Shown here: positions 1-5,728 of the stretch, piece after piece | Layout: each line of letters opens with the position of its first letter | How positions within the stretch are numbered: the first letter of the stretch is position 1 | Source: Spirochaetia bacterium | GTDB taxonomy: Bacteria; Spirochaetota; Leptospirae; Leptospirales; Leptonemataceae | Length of the DNA: 5,728 nucleotides | NCBI GenBank assembly: GCA_016195395.1 | Contig: JACPZR010000058.1 | Location: forward strand, 1-5,728 | Direction: 5' to 3' | Translations under genes and position numbers: made by a program | The notes under the pieces: model-generated | What the model was told of the DNA's origin: nothing | Database searches by the model: none | What the model saw: the letters and a program-made list of their open reading frames with translations, nothing else

Positions 1-250
1 ACTTGAGAACAGCGCCCATGACGCGGGTAGTGGTCTTGTGCGTATCCGCTGTCTCCTCGTCCTTGGCGTCCGTGAACGGGAAGATCGCAAGTCTTGATTT
101 TCCCTTCTCTTTGGCCAGCGCGCACGTAAAATCCGCTGCGGCCTGCCCGCCGTCGTCAGCGTAGAGTGCATTGGAGATGGCAAGGCTCCCGCAGAAGGCC
201 AGCGGGGCGGCTGCGGAAAGAATCGGGACTCTGAAGCGACGGGAATTCAT
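1..250 (-). CDS. Exported protein of unknown function, N-terminal part only (runs off the left edge); possible CsgG/FlgO-like fold
   Basis: Reading leftward from ATG at 250-248, the frame is open for 83 codons to the window edge, so only the N-terminus is visible. The start MNSRRFRVPILSAAAPLAFC has a positively charged n-region (RRFR at residues 4-7), a hydrophobic core at about residues 8-29, and a plausible signal peptidase I site after NALYA (residue 31), followed by acidic DDGG. This is a standard Sec signal peptide, so the protein is probably periplasmic or secreted. Cys20 sits in 'LAFC', a poor lipobox because Phe is at -1, so a lipoprotein is less likely. After a short linker, residues 54-62 read RLAIFPFTD and are followed by a helix-like segment around 'TRVMGAVLK'. 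That strand-then-helix pattern resembles the start of CsgG/FlgO-type or related periplasmic domains, which is a weak inference. No clear Shine-Dalgarno sequence precedes the ATG. The gene diverges from the acyl-CoA dehydrogenase. Coding status is fairly secure; the function is not known. Confidence 0.72.
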   Translation of the reverse strand, partial: MNSRRFRVPILSAAAPLAFCGSLAISNALYADDGGQAAADFTCALAKEKGKSRLAIFPFTDAKDEETADTHKTTTRVMGAVLK

Positions 251-382
251 GGCCGCACGATCAAGGCCCGGGTTCGTCCGGGAAGCGGATTTTTCACACT
301 TGAAACTGGAATCAAAAGTCACATCGTCCCGGCCCAAAAAAACTTGCGCGCACGGACGGATGCACGGGGCCATCCAAAACAT
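251..382. promoter_or_regulatory. Divergent intergenic region between the exported-protein gene and the acyl-CoA dehydrogenase
   Basis: These 132 bases lie between two divergent start codons, so start signals for both genes are expected here; that is inference from layout. TTGAAA at 300-305 could be a rightward -35 box, but no good -10 lies 16-18 bases downstream. A small GC hairpin is possible (CCCGG at 267-271 pairing with CCGGG at 278-282, six-base loop). An A-rich run lies at 335-342. Neither start codon has an obvious ribosome binding site: before ATG 383 the nearest purine run is GGGG at 366-369, which is too far away. No specific operator is recognised. Confidence 0.4.
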
Positions 383-2134
383 ATGATCCAGAGCAACTAT
401 TTCACGGACAACGACGACCTCCAGCTCCAATTCAAAAATATCATCGATTGGGAATCCATCGTCAAAGAAGGCGAGCAGAACTTCCACGATGCCAAGCTCT
501 TTGACAAGACCAAAGATGACCGCTATTCTATGGCGCCCCGCACGACTGCCGAAGCGGTGGAATATTACGCATCCGTCCTTGACTCTCTGGGTGAAATGAT
601 GGGGCATGAAGTGGCGCCCCGCGGCGCGGAAATGGACCGCATCGGCCTCAAGTACGACAATGGCAAGGTGATCTATCCCGAGGCTCAGGACTACCTCTAC
701 ACCAAACTGCGCGAAGCCGGTCTCATGCCTGCTGCGTTCGGCAGAAAGCACGGCGGCCTGGCGCTCCCGGCTGTCGCTCAGGTGATTCTGCTTGAGATCG
801 CCTCCCGTGCCGACGCTGCCTTTGCGCTAGCCTACGGCAATGTGAACGTAGCCGAGGTTGTGGCCCGTTACGGCTCTGAAGAAATGGTGGACGAATGGAT
901 TCCCAAGTTCGCATCAGCGGAAATCAGCTGCGCCATGGCACTCACGGAACCCAACTACGGTTCCGACCTGCCTAACGTTCAGACCAAAGCGGTAAAAGGC
1001 GAAGACGGCGTATGGCGCGTAACCGGCACCAAGCGGTTCATCACCCACGCCGCCGGTTACAAAGATTCTCCGTGCGTTATCCTAACACTGGCCCGCACAG
1101 GCGGCCCAAAGAGCGGCGCGCGCGGTCTCTCTTTCTTCATGGTGCACAGCAAAGATGTACACATTGCGGGCATCGAGAAAAAGATGGGTCTCCACTGTTC
1201 GCCAACGTGCGAAGTCGTCTATGAAAACGCACCAGCCATTTTGATTGGTGAAGAGGGTCTGGGCCTTGTGCGTTATTCAATGGGCATGATGAACTCCGCA
1301 CGCCTTACGATTGCCGCGCAGTCGCTGGGAATTGCCCAGGCGGCGCAGATGGAAGCCAAGAAGTACGCGTCGGAACGGATTCAATTCGGCAAACCGATTC
1401 AAGAGATTCCCGCGGTGAAAAAGATGCTCGACCGCATGGAAGTGGAAATCGCCGCCATGCGCTGCCTTGCGTTGGAAGCCGGCCGCTGTGTGGACATGTA
1501 CATGTGGCGCACCGAACACCTCCTCAAAGAAGAGAAGAAGTCGGAAAAGGAAGCCAGAAACGACGAGCAGGTTTCCAAGTGGAGCAAACTGGCAGACCTG
1601 TTTACCCCTCTTTCGAAATACTATACGTCGGAAAAGTGCGTTCAGATCGCCTATGACGCGCTCCAGATTCACGGCGGAGCCGGCTACACGGAAGAATACG
1701 ACGTGGCCCGCATCTACCGCGACTCCCGCATTACGACCATCTACGAAGGGACTACGCAGCTGCAGATTGTCGCAGCGATTGGCGGTGTTGCAGCGGGGAT
1801 GGCCCCCGCCGGACACCTGCGCGAATACATCAACGCGGAAATGGCAACCTTCACGCCGTCCGCCCGGCTGAAACGGACCTTCACTGAGTTTGAAAAAGTC
1901 GTCAATGAATACCGAGCTATGGAAAAGGGCGATATCAAAGCCCGCTATGCGTTTGAAACCGTGGAGAGCGGCGCACGCTTTATCCTGGGAATGCTCTTGG
2001 AGCGCTCTGCTGCAAAGCTCAGCGGAGAGGAGAAGTCCAAGCGTCTGGCTCTGTGCGACCAGCTGCACGAGGAAAGCCTTGCAGTTCTTGCAGCCAATCT
2101 TACGAAGTTGCAGTTGGCACGCGAAAGCGCGTAA
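383..2134 (+). CDS. Acyl-CoA dehydrogenase, FAD-dependent, long form with C-terminal extension (583 aa)
   Basis: This flavoenzyme should oxidise an acyl-CoA to the trans-2-enoyl-CoA in the cytoplasm and pass electrons to electron-transfer flavoprotein; the chain length or substrate cannot be read from the sequence. The N-terminal helical domain spans about residues 50-180. The middle beta domain starts with ALTEPNYGSD (residues 186-195), the FAD/substrate-contact motif. The C-terminal helical domain has R332 and F335-G336 in ERIQFGKPI and QIHGGAGY (428-435) leading into the second family signature. E455 in TIYEGTTQ is the expected catalytic base. A lysine/glutamate-rich insertion (about 369-403) sits inside the C-terminal domain, and about 100 residues follow the catalytic region, so the protein is much longer than the 380-400 residue standard form. 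It resembles the roughly 600-residue subclass that includes FadE5-like and DmdC-like enzymes. ATG 383 is preferred because the family-like sequence starts there; TTG 344 would add 13 unconserved-looking residues. It is intact, with no broken motif seen. Confidence 0.95.
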   Translation: MIQSNYFTDNDDLQLQFKNIIDWESIVKEGEQNFHDAKLFDKTKDDRYSMAPRTTAEAVEYYASVLDSLGEMMGHEVAPRGAEMDRIGLKYDNGKVIYPEAQDYLYTKLREAGLMPAAFGRKHGGLALPAVAQVILLEIASRADAAFALAYGNVNVAEVVARYGSEEMVDEWIPKFASAEISCAMALTEPNYGSDLPNVQTKAVKGEDGVWRVTGTKRFITHAAGYKDSPCVILTLARTGGPKSGARGLSFFMVHSKDVHIAGIEKKMGLHCSPTCEVVYENAPAILIGEEGLGLVRYSMGMMNSARLTIAAQSLGIAQAAQMEAKKYASERIQFGKPIQEIPAVKKMLDRMEVEIAAMRCLALEAGRCVDMYMWRTEHLLKEEKKSEKEARNDEQVSKWSKLADLFTPLSKYYTSEKCVQIAYDALQIHGGAGYTEEYDVARIYRDSRITTIYEGTTQLQIVAAIGGVAAGMAPAGHLREYINAEMATFTPSARLKRTFTEFEKVVNEYRAMEKGDIKARYAFETVESGARFILGMLLERSAAKLSGEEKSKRLALCDQLHEESLAVLAANLTKLQLARESA

Positions 2135-2404
2135 GCCCAGAAAGCATGTTGCGGCGTTAACGCGACAGCGGTAACCGACAAGCCGCCGCCGACAGGCACG
2201 GGTCGTGTGAGAGATCCCCATTCTATCATACGGCTCCGTGCGACATTTTAGGCCCTTGACGTACGGTTTCTTTTCTGCTACACGGCCCAAACCGCCCCCA
2301 CCGCGCCGCTCCGGTGGGTTTGAAATCGCCCCCCTCCGCAGGCCTCCCACCCGCAGGGGGGAATTCTGGATATCCCCCCGCACTCGGTATGCCTATCTTG
2401 ATCT
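2135..2404. other. 270-bp intergenic region with GC-rich inverted repeats
   Basis: I see no credible gene here on either strand; the open frames that cross it are continuations of antisense frames. It separates the dehydrogenase stop from the helicase start, so it should hold the terminator of the first gene and the promoter of the second. Candidate elements, all weak: an imperfect inverted repeat TGTTGCG (2147-2153) with CGCGACA (2161-2167), containing one G-T pair and lacking a following T run; TTGACG at 2256-2261 with TACACG 17 bases further on (2279-2284), a -35-like box with a poor -10; and the hairpin at 2288-2322, listed separately. Six C at 2329-2334 can pair with six G at 2356-2361, and CCGCAGG is directly repeated nearby (2336-2342 and 2351-2357). 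Confidence 0.6.
2288..2322 (+). repeat. GC-rich stem-loop upstream of the helicase gene, possible terminator or 5' leader structure
   Basis: CAAACC (2288-2293) pairs with GGTTTG (2317-2322), and inside it CACCG (2299-2303) pairs with CGGTG (2312-2316). This gives eleven base pairs with a five-base bulge on the left arm and an eight-base loop. An alternative is a continuous seven-pair stem of CCCACCG (2297-2303) with CGGTGGG (2312-2318). Only a short T run (2319-2321) follows the inner stem, so a classical intrinsic terminator is not well supported. If transcription starts upstream near 2290, the structure would lie in the leader of the helicase mRNA. The pairing is read directly from the sequence; any role is inference. 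Confidence 0.3.
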
Positions 2405-4801
2405 GTGCCTAGGCCCCTCGCAAACTTCCATCCGGCCGTCGCTTCATGGTTTGAGAATCACTTGGGGGCCCCCACGCGTATTCAGGAGCGGAGCTGGCCC
2501 GTGCTTTCGAGCGGCGGCCATGCCCTGATATCTGCCCCCACGGGGTCAGGAAAGACGCTCGCGGCCTTTCTCTCCATATTGAACGATCTCTTTGTGCGGG
2601 CGCTCGCCGGGGATCTTGAACCTGCTTCAAAAATACTATATGTCTCTCCACTAAAAGCGCTCAGTAACGATGTCGAAAAAAACCTGGAGGCCCCGCTTTC
2701 CGGCATTGCGGATGAGCTCCGTCGCAACGGAATCACCGCGCCGGATGTACGTGTCATGGTGCGCACAGGGGATTCCACGGCCGCCCACCGCGCGCGGATG
2801 CTTCGGCAGAAGCCCCACATCATTGTGACCACACCGGAATCGCTCTATGTTCTCCTCACGAGCGAGTCCGGGCGCAACCTCCTCTCCACCATCGAAACGA
2901 TCATCGTGGACGAAGTGCATGCCGTGGTGGCCAACCGGCGCGGCGCGCACCTCGCGTTGTCTATGGAGCGACTGGAGCGTGTGACGGGACGGAGGTTGCA
3001 GCGCATTGGAATATCAGCCACCGTTCGACCTCTTCAAACTGTGGCAGATTTCCTGGCTCCAGGGCAGGACGTCACAATTCTCCATGAGGGACATCACAGG
3101 GAAACAGAGATCCGCATGATTCTTCCGTCCACGCCGCTCGATGCGGTGATGACGATGGACGCTTGGGCCGACGTGAACAAACAGATCGCCGCTATGGTGC
3201 AGGGGATCCGGACCTGTCTGATCTTTGTCAATAACCGGCGCCTGTGCGAGCGCTTGTCCCGCCAGCTGAGTGAGCTTCTAGGTGATGAGTACGTGGGCGC
3301 GCATCACGGATCGCTTTCGTATCCGCAGCGTCTGCGGGCGGAGACAGCGTTGAAAGACGGCCGCCTGAAAGTGATGGTGGCCACTTCATCACTGGAACTG
3401 GGGATCGATGTGGGCTCCATCGACCTTGTGATTCAGATTGCATCTCCCAGATCTATTCATGCGTTTCTCCAGCGGATCGGTCGTTCGGAGCACCGTCATG
3501 ACGGCGTGTCGCGCGCCGTTCTGATCCCGCTCACGCGCGACGATCTTCTTGAGTGCGCGTCGGTTCTGTATGCCATGAAGAGCGGCGGATTGGAGGAAAT
3601 CAGTATTCCGGAAGCGCCGCTCGATGTGCTCGCGCAGCAGATCGTGGCGGAAGTGTCGTGCGGTGACGTTACCTCTGATGAACTGTTCACTTCTATAACG
3701 CAGAGTTATCCGTATCGACATCTGAAGCGCGAACGATTTGAGGAAATTCTGGGGATGCTCGCGGACGGATTCACGCTCCGCTTTGGCCGGCGGTCACGTT
3801 ATGTGTTTTACGACCGTTCGCGCGGCACGCTCCAGGCACGCAAAGGGGCGCGCTTGAGCGCAATCACAAACGGCGGGGCCATCCCTGACAATTTTGAATA
3901 CGAAGTGATTCTCGAGAATGAAGGGGCTTTTTTGGGCACCGTCCACGAGGACTTTGCCATCGAAAGCATTGCGGGCGATGTCTTCCAGCTGGGCAATCAG
4001 TTCTGGCGGATTCTCCGGATTTCCACAGGCAAGGTGATGGTGGCGCCGGCGCCCGGGGCCACGCCCACCATGCCGTTCTGGATTGCCGAGGCGCCGGGGC
4101 GCACAGTGGAGCTGTCACGCGCGGTTTCCGATCTCCGTGAAGAACTGTCCCACCGCTTGTCGCTTGGGCTCGAGGGCTTTACCGAGTTCCTGGAGACTCA
4201 GGCTGGTCTTCCGGCCGCAGCGGCCGCACAGGTGTTTGAATATCTGCGGGAAACCGAAAAAACTCTCGGCACCATTCCCACCCAGAAACGTGTCGTCATG
4301 GAGCGTTTCTTTGACGAGGCCGGCGACTGCCACATTGTGATTCACTCTCCCTACGGCGCGCGCATCAATCGGGCGTGGGGCCTTGCGCTCCGGAAGCGGT
4401 TCTGTAGAAAGTTTAACTTTGAACTCCAGGCAGCCGCGAGCGACGATGCCGTGCTCTTTTCACTTTCCAAGACGCACAGTTTCGCGTTATCCGATGTGTT
4501 TTCGTACGTGAAGCGCGCAGCGGGAGAAGGCCTGTTGAAACAGGCCGTGCTCGCTTCGCCCATGTTTGAGATCCGATGGCGCTGGAATGCCTCGCGGTCC
4601 CTCGCGATTCTCCGGACGTACGGGGGCAGGCGGACGCCGCCGCAGATCCAGAAGAGTCAAGCCCAGGATCTGGTGGCGCTGGTATTTCCTGATCAGATTG
4701 CCTGCGCGGAGAACATCTCTGGAGACAGACAGATCCCGAATCATCCGCTCGTTGATCAGACGATGGACGACTGCCGCTTTTCTGGACGACGCGCCGCTTG
4801 A
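2405..4801 (+). CDS. lhr: Lhr-type SF2 DNA helicase, N-terminal 798 residues, ended early by a frameshift
   Basis: Lhr enzymes are ATP-dependent 3'-5' DNA translocases/helicases linked to DNA repair. Visible in order: FHPAVASWF near the N-terminus (8-16), Walker A APTGSGKT (44-51), motif Ia SPLKAL (81-86), motif II DEVH (169-172), motif III SAT (204-206), LIFVNNR (272-278), motif V around TSSLELGIDVGSID (327-340), and motif VI QRIGRSEHR (356-364). After the RecA2 domain come the 'PLDVLAQQIVAE' winged-helix region (405-416), LGNQFWRI with W534, and the DEAD/H-associated domain (about 590-780). GTG 2405 is the first start after an in-frame TGA at 2399-2401, puts the family N-terminus at residue 8, and has no visible ribosome binding site. 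Long-form Lhr proteins run to about 1,400-1,500 residues. Here the family sequence stops at NHPLVDQTMDDC (779-790), and the last eight residues (RFSGRRAA) are out-of-frame readthrough. Motif VI has Glu at 362 where the family normally has Gly. The product is therefore probably a truncated helicase core, possibly still able to bind ATP. Confidence 0.9.
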   Translation: MPRPLANFHPAVASWFENHLGAPTRIQERSWPVLSSGGHALISAPTGSGKTLAAFLSILNDLFVRALAGDLEPASKILYVSPLKALSNDVEKNLEAPLSGIADELRRNGITAPDVRVMVRTGDSTAAHRARMLRQKPHIIVTTPESLYVLLTSESGRNLLSTIETIIVDEVHAVVANRRGAHLALSMERLERVTGRRLQRIGISATVRPLQTVADFLAPGQDVTILHEGHHRETEIRMILPSTPLDAVMTMDAWADVNKQIAAMVQGIRTCLIFVNNRRLCERLSRQLSELLGDEYVGAHHGSLSYPQRLRAETALKDGRLKVMVATSSLELGIDVGSIDLVIQIASPRSIHAFLQRIGRSEHRHDGVSRAVLIPLTRDDLLECASVLYAMKSGGLEEISIPEAPLDVLAQQIVAEVSCGDVTSDELFTSITQSYPYRHLKRERFEEILGMLADGFTLRFGRRSRYVFYDRSRGTLQARKGARLSAITNGGAIPDNFEYEVILENEGAFLGTVHEDFAIESIAGDVFQLGNQFWRILRISTGKVMVAPAPGATPTMPFWIAEAPGRTVELSRAVSDLREELSHRLSLGLEGFTEFLETQAGLPAAAAAQVFEYLRETEKTLGTIPTQKRVVMERFFDEAGDCHIVIHSPYGARINRAWGLALRKRFCRKFNFELQAAASDDAVLFSLSKTHSFALSDVFSYVKRAAGEGLLKQAVLASPMFEIRWRWNASRSLAILRTYGGRRTPPQIQKSQAQDLVALVFPDQIACAENISGDRQIPNHPLVDQTMDDCRFSGRRAA
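4772..4782 (+). other. Break point in lhr: frame change and apparent loss of about 45 codons
   Basis: The upstream frame ends its family match at GAC GAC TGC (DDC, up to 4774), and the downstream match begins at GCT TTT CTG (AFL, from 4776). Only four bases, CGCT (4775-4778), separate TGC from TTT in the new frame. From memory of the family, about 45 residues (a 'EAMD..GL' helix, a 'G-I' hairpin and 'PS.FA.EIL.A.PYA') normally lie here. That implies a deletion of about 134 nt, whose remainder of 2 mod 3 fits the frame change. A T4 run (4778-4781) at the junction is the alternative source of a one-base error. Confidence 0.7.
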
Positions 4802-5728
4802 AGAGCGACGCAGCCGCGCCGTGCGCACGGACATGCGGCCGGTGGACGACGACGCTCTCCTGCCGGACGCGTCTGTCGTCGATCAGGTCCGCGCCGACAG
4901 CCGGCCGGCTCCGCGCGACATCAGTGAACTCTACGATCTCCTCACAACGTTCGGGATTCTTCCGGAGGAAGAGCTGACAGAGCTCAATCACCCTGACTGG
5001 ACAGGGCGACTCTATGACGAAGAGCGCCTTCAAACCTTCACGCGGGACGGCCGGAGATTCATTGTGCCTGCGGACCGGTTTGGGCATGCAGGGCTCCTCT
5101 TTGGCACACGGGCAGAGACGCCGCCGGGGCTCACGTACGAACGCGCACTGGACGATGTGCTGCGCGGCCACTTGGAATTGCGGGGGCCCATGGATGTCGG
5201 AACGTTGAGTCGTTTCACCTCCCTCGAGGAGTCGGTGATCGATCAGGCCTTTCTGCGTTATGAAAATGAAGGCTGGTTGTTCAGAACCAAGTCGAACGGC
5301 AATGTTCTCTGGTGCGAGAGGAGTTTTTGGCAGCGGATGCAGCATTACCGCCGTCGCTACGGCGGGCATCCCGTTACGTTTACACCGGAGCAATATCTGT
5401 CGTTTCTGGTGCGCTGGCAGCATGCGCATCCGGATACGCGTCTGGAAGGACCCGGAGGCGTCGAGAAAGCCCTGTCGCTTCTGGAGGGCTGCAGTATGTC
5501 CGTGGACTCCTGGCACAAAGTGCTGGAGCGCCGCGTGGACGGTTTTCAACAGTCGTTTTTAGATCATCTAATATTGACGGGCGCGTACGTGTGGTGGAGG
5601 CCCGCGCGTGAATCGGACGCGGGGCGCCGGTCCATCACGCGGCATACGCCGGTCATGATCCTGTCGCGGGAGCTCCTGAAAGTCCTGGAAGTGCCGGAAG
5701 CGCCGGCTTTGTCGCACTATGCCCAGTC
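4776..5728 (+). pseudogene. lhr: C-terminal part of the same Lhr helicase, in the +1 frame relative to the upstream part; runs off the right edge
   Basis: Reading from GCT at 4776, the frame gives AFLDDAPLEERRSRAV, a hallmark block that follows the DEAD/H-associated domain in bacterial Lhr proteins, and stays open for 317 codons to the window edge. Further Lhr-like landmarks are ISELYDLLTTFGILPEEEL, the winged-helix-like stretch RGPMDVGTLSRF, and a long conserved-looking segment with FLVRWQHAHPDTRLEG and GAYVWWRP. These belong to the multi-winged-helix C-terminal region of long Lhr proteins. The upstream 798-residue frame is at coordinates 2 mod 3 and this one at 0 mod 3, so the two cannot be translated together without a shift. 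There is no convincing restart signal: the first in-frame starts after the break are GTG 4821 and ATG 4833, neither with a clear Shine-Dalgarno sequence. The absence of any stop suggests that the break is recent, or a sequencing or assembly error, or that this part is still expressed. It is listed as a pseudogene fragment for that reason; the end of the gene lies outside the window. Confidence 0.85.

Noticed and set aside
171..386. A 71-codon rightward frame before the dehydrogenase
   Set aside because: Most of it lies opposite the signal-peptide coding region of the leftward gene, it overlaps the dehydrogenase start, and it has no domain-like content.
2256..2284. TTGACG / TACACG as a sigma-70 promoter for the helicase
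   Set aside because: The -35 is good and the spacer is 17, but the -10 matches the consensus at only about half its positions. It is mentioned in the intergenic entry but not listed as a promoter.
1277..2383. A 368-codon open frame on the minus strand opposite the dehydrogenase
   Set aside because: Its codons are the exact reverse complements of the dehydrogenase codons, so it stays open simply because TTA, CTA and TCA codons are rare in that gene. The translation is rich in Arg, His, Cys and Phe with no recognisable motif.
4413..5549. A 378-codon open frame on the minus strand opposite the helicase
   Set aside because: Over 4776-5549 it is in exact antisense register with the Lhr C-terminal codons. 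Its upstream limit follows from the TTA and CTA codons in the Lhr frame just beyond it, near 5560. The protein has no recognisable domain.
5555..5580. AT-rich patch with rare codons (TTA, CTA, ATA) and TAATAT, possibly an internal promoter
   Set aside because: No matching -35 lies at proper spacing, and the patch falls inside well-aligned Lhr coding sequence, so chance or local codon choice is enough.
5014..5611. Rightward frames of 64-100 codons near the right end
   Set aside because: They lie in other frames than the continuous Lhr C-terminal reading, which matches the family throughout and explains the region better.
1..5728. tRNA or rRNA genes, CRISPR arrays, insertion-sequence ends, phage or defence gene clusters
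   Set aside because: None was recognised on either strand; coding sequence of the three genes accounts for about 93% of the window, and the two gaps show only small inverted repeats.

Overview
The window holds three protein-coding loci of an ordinary chromosomal kind: the 5' end of a leftward gene for an exported protein (250 to the left edge), a complete rightward acyl-CoA dehydrogenase (383-2134), and a rightward Lhr-type superfamily 2 helicase (2405 to the right edge). The helicase is interrupted by a frameshift near 4775-4781. The GC-rich third positions, the Sec-type signal peptide on the left gene, a large ETF-type acyl-CoA dehydrogenase and a bacterial long-form Lhr all point to a bacterium, probably with an outer membrane and able to oxidise acyl-CoAs. 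I cannot place the phylum from these genes. I see no RNA genes, CRISPR arrays, insertion sequences or phage genes.

Layout. Bases 1-250 encode, on the minus strand, the first 83 residues of an exported protein with a hydrophobic N-terminus. After its cleavage region comes a stretch reading IFPFTD, loosely like the first beta strand of CsgG/FlgO-like periplasmic proteins. Bases 251-382 form a short divergent intergenic region that must carry the start signals for both neighbours. Bases 383-2134 encode a 583-residue FAD-dependent acyl-CoA dehydrogenase with all the catalytic landmarks and a C-terminal extension. Bases 2135-2404 are non-coding and contain GC-rich inverted repeats. From 2405 an Lhr helicase starts at GTG. 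Its first reading frame gives 798 residues (RecA1, RecA2, winged helix and most of the DEAD/H-associated domain) and ends at TGA 4799-4801. Unmistakable Lhr sequence then continues in the +1 frame from about 4776 to the window edge with no stop codon.

The genes do not form an obvious pathway. The dehydrogenase belongs to fatty-acid or related acyl-CoA catabolism, while Lhr is a 3'-5' DNA translocase/helicase tied to DNA repair in the bacteria where it has been studied. The 270-bp gap between them argues against tight co-transcription.

The point most worth a second look is the break in the helicase. The frame changes exactly where family members normally carry about 45 more residues between a 'DDC' motif and a 'YAFLDDAPLEERR' motif. 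The simplest reading is a deletion of roughly 134 nt (length 2 mod 3), though a one-base insertion in a T4 run of a naturally shortened gene is the alternative. A Gly-to-Glu change in helicase motif VI also suggests that the gene may be losing function. I found no convincing evidence of an undescribed multi-gene system here.
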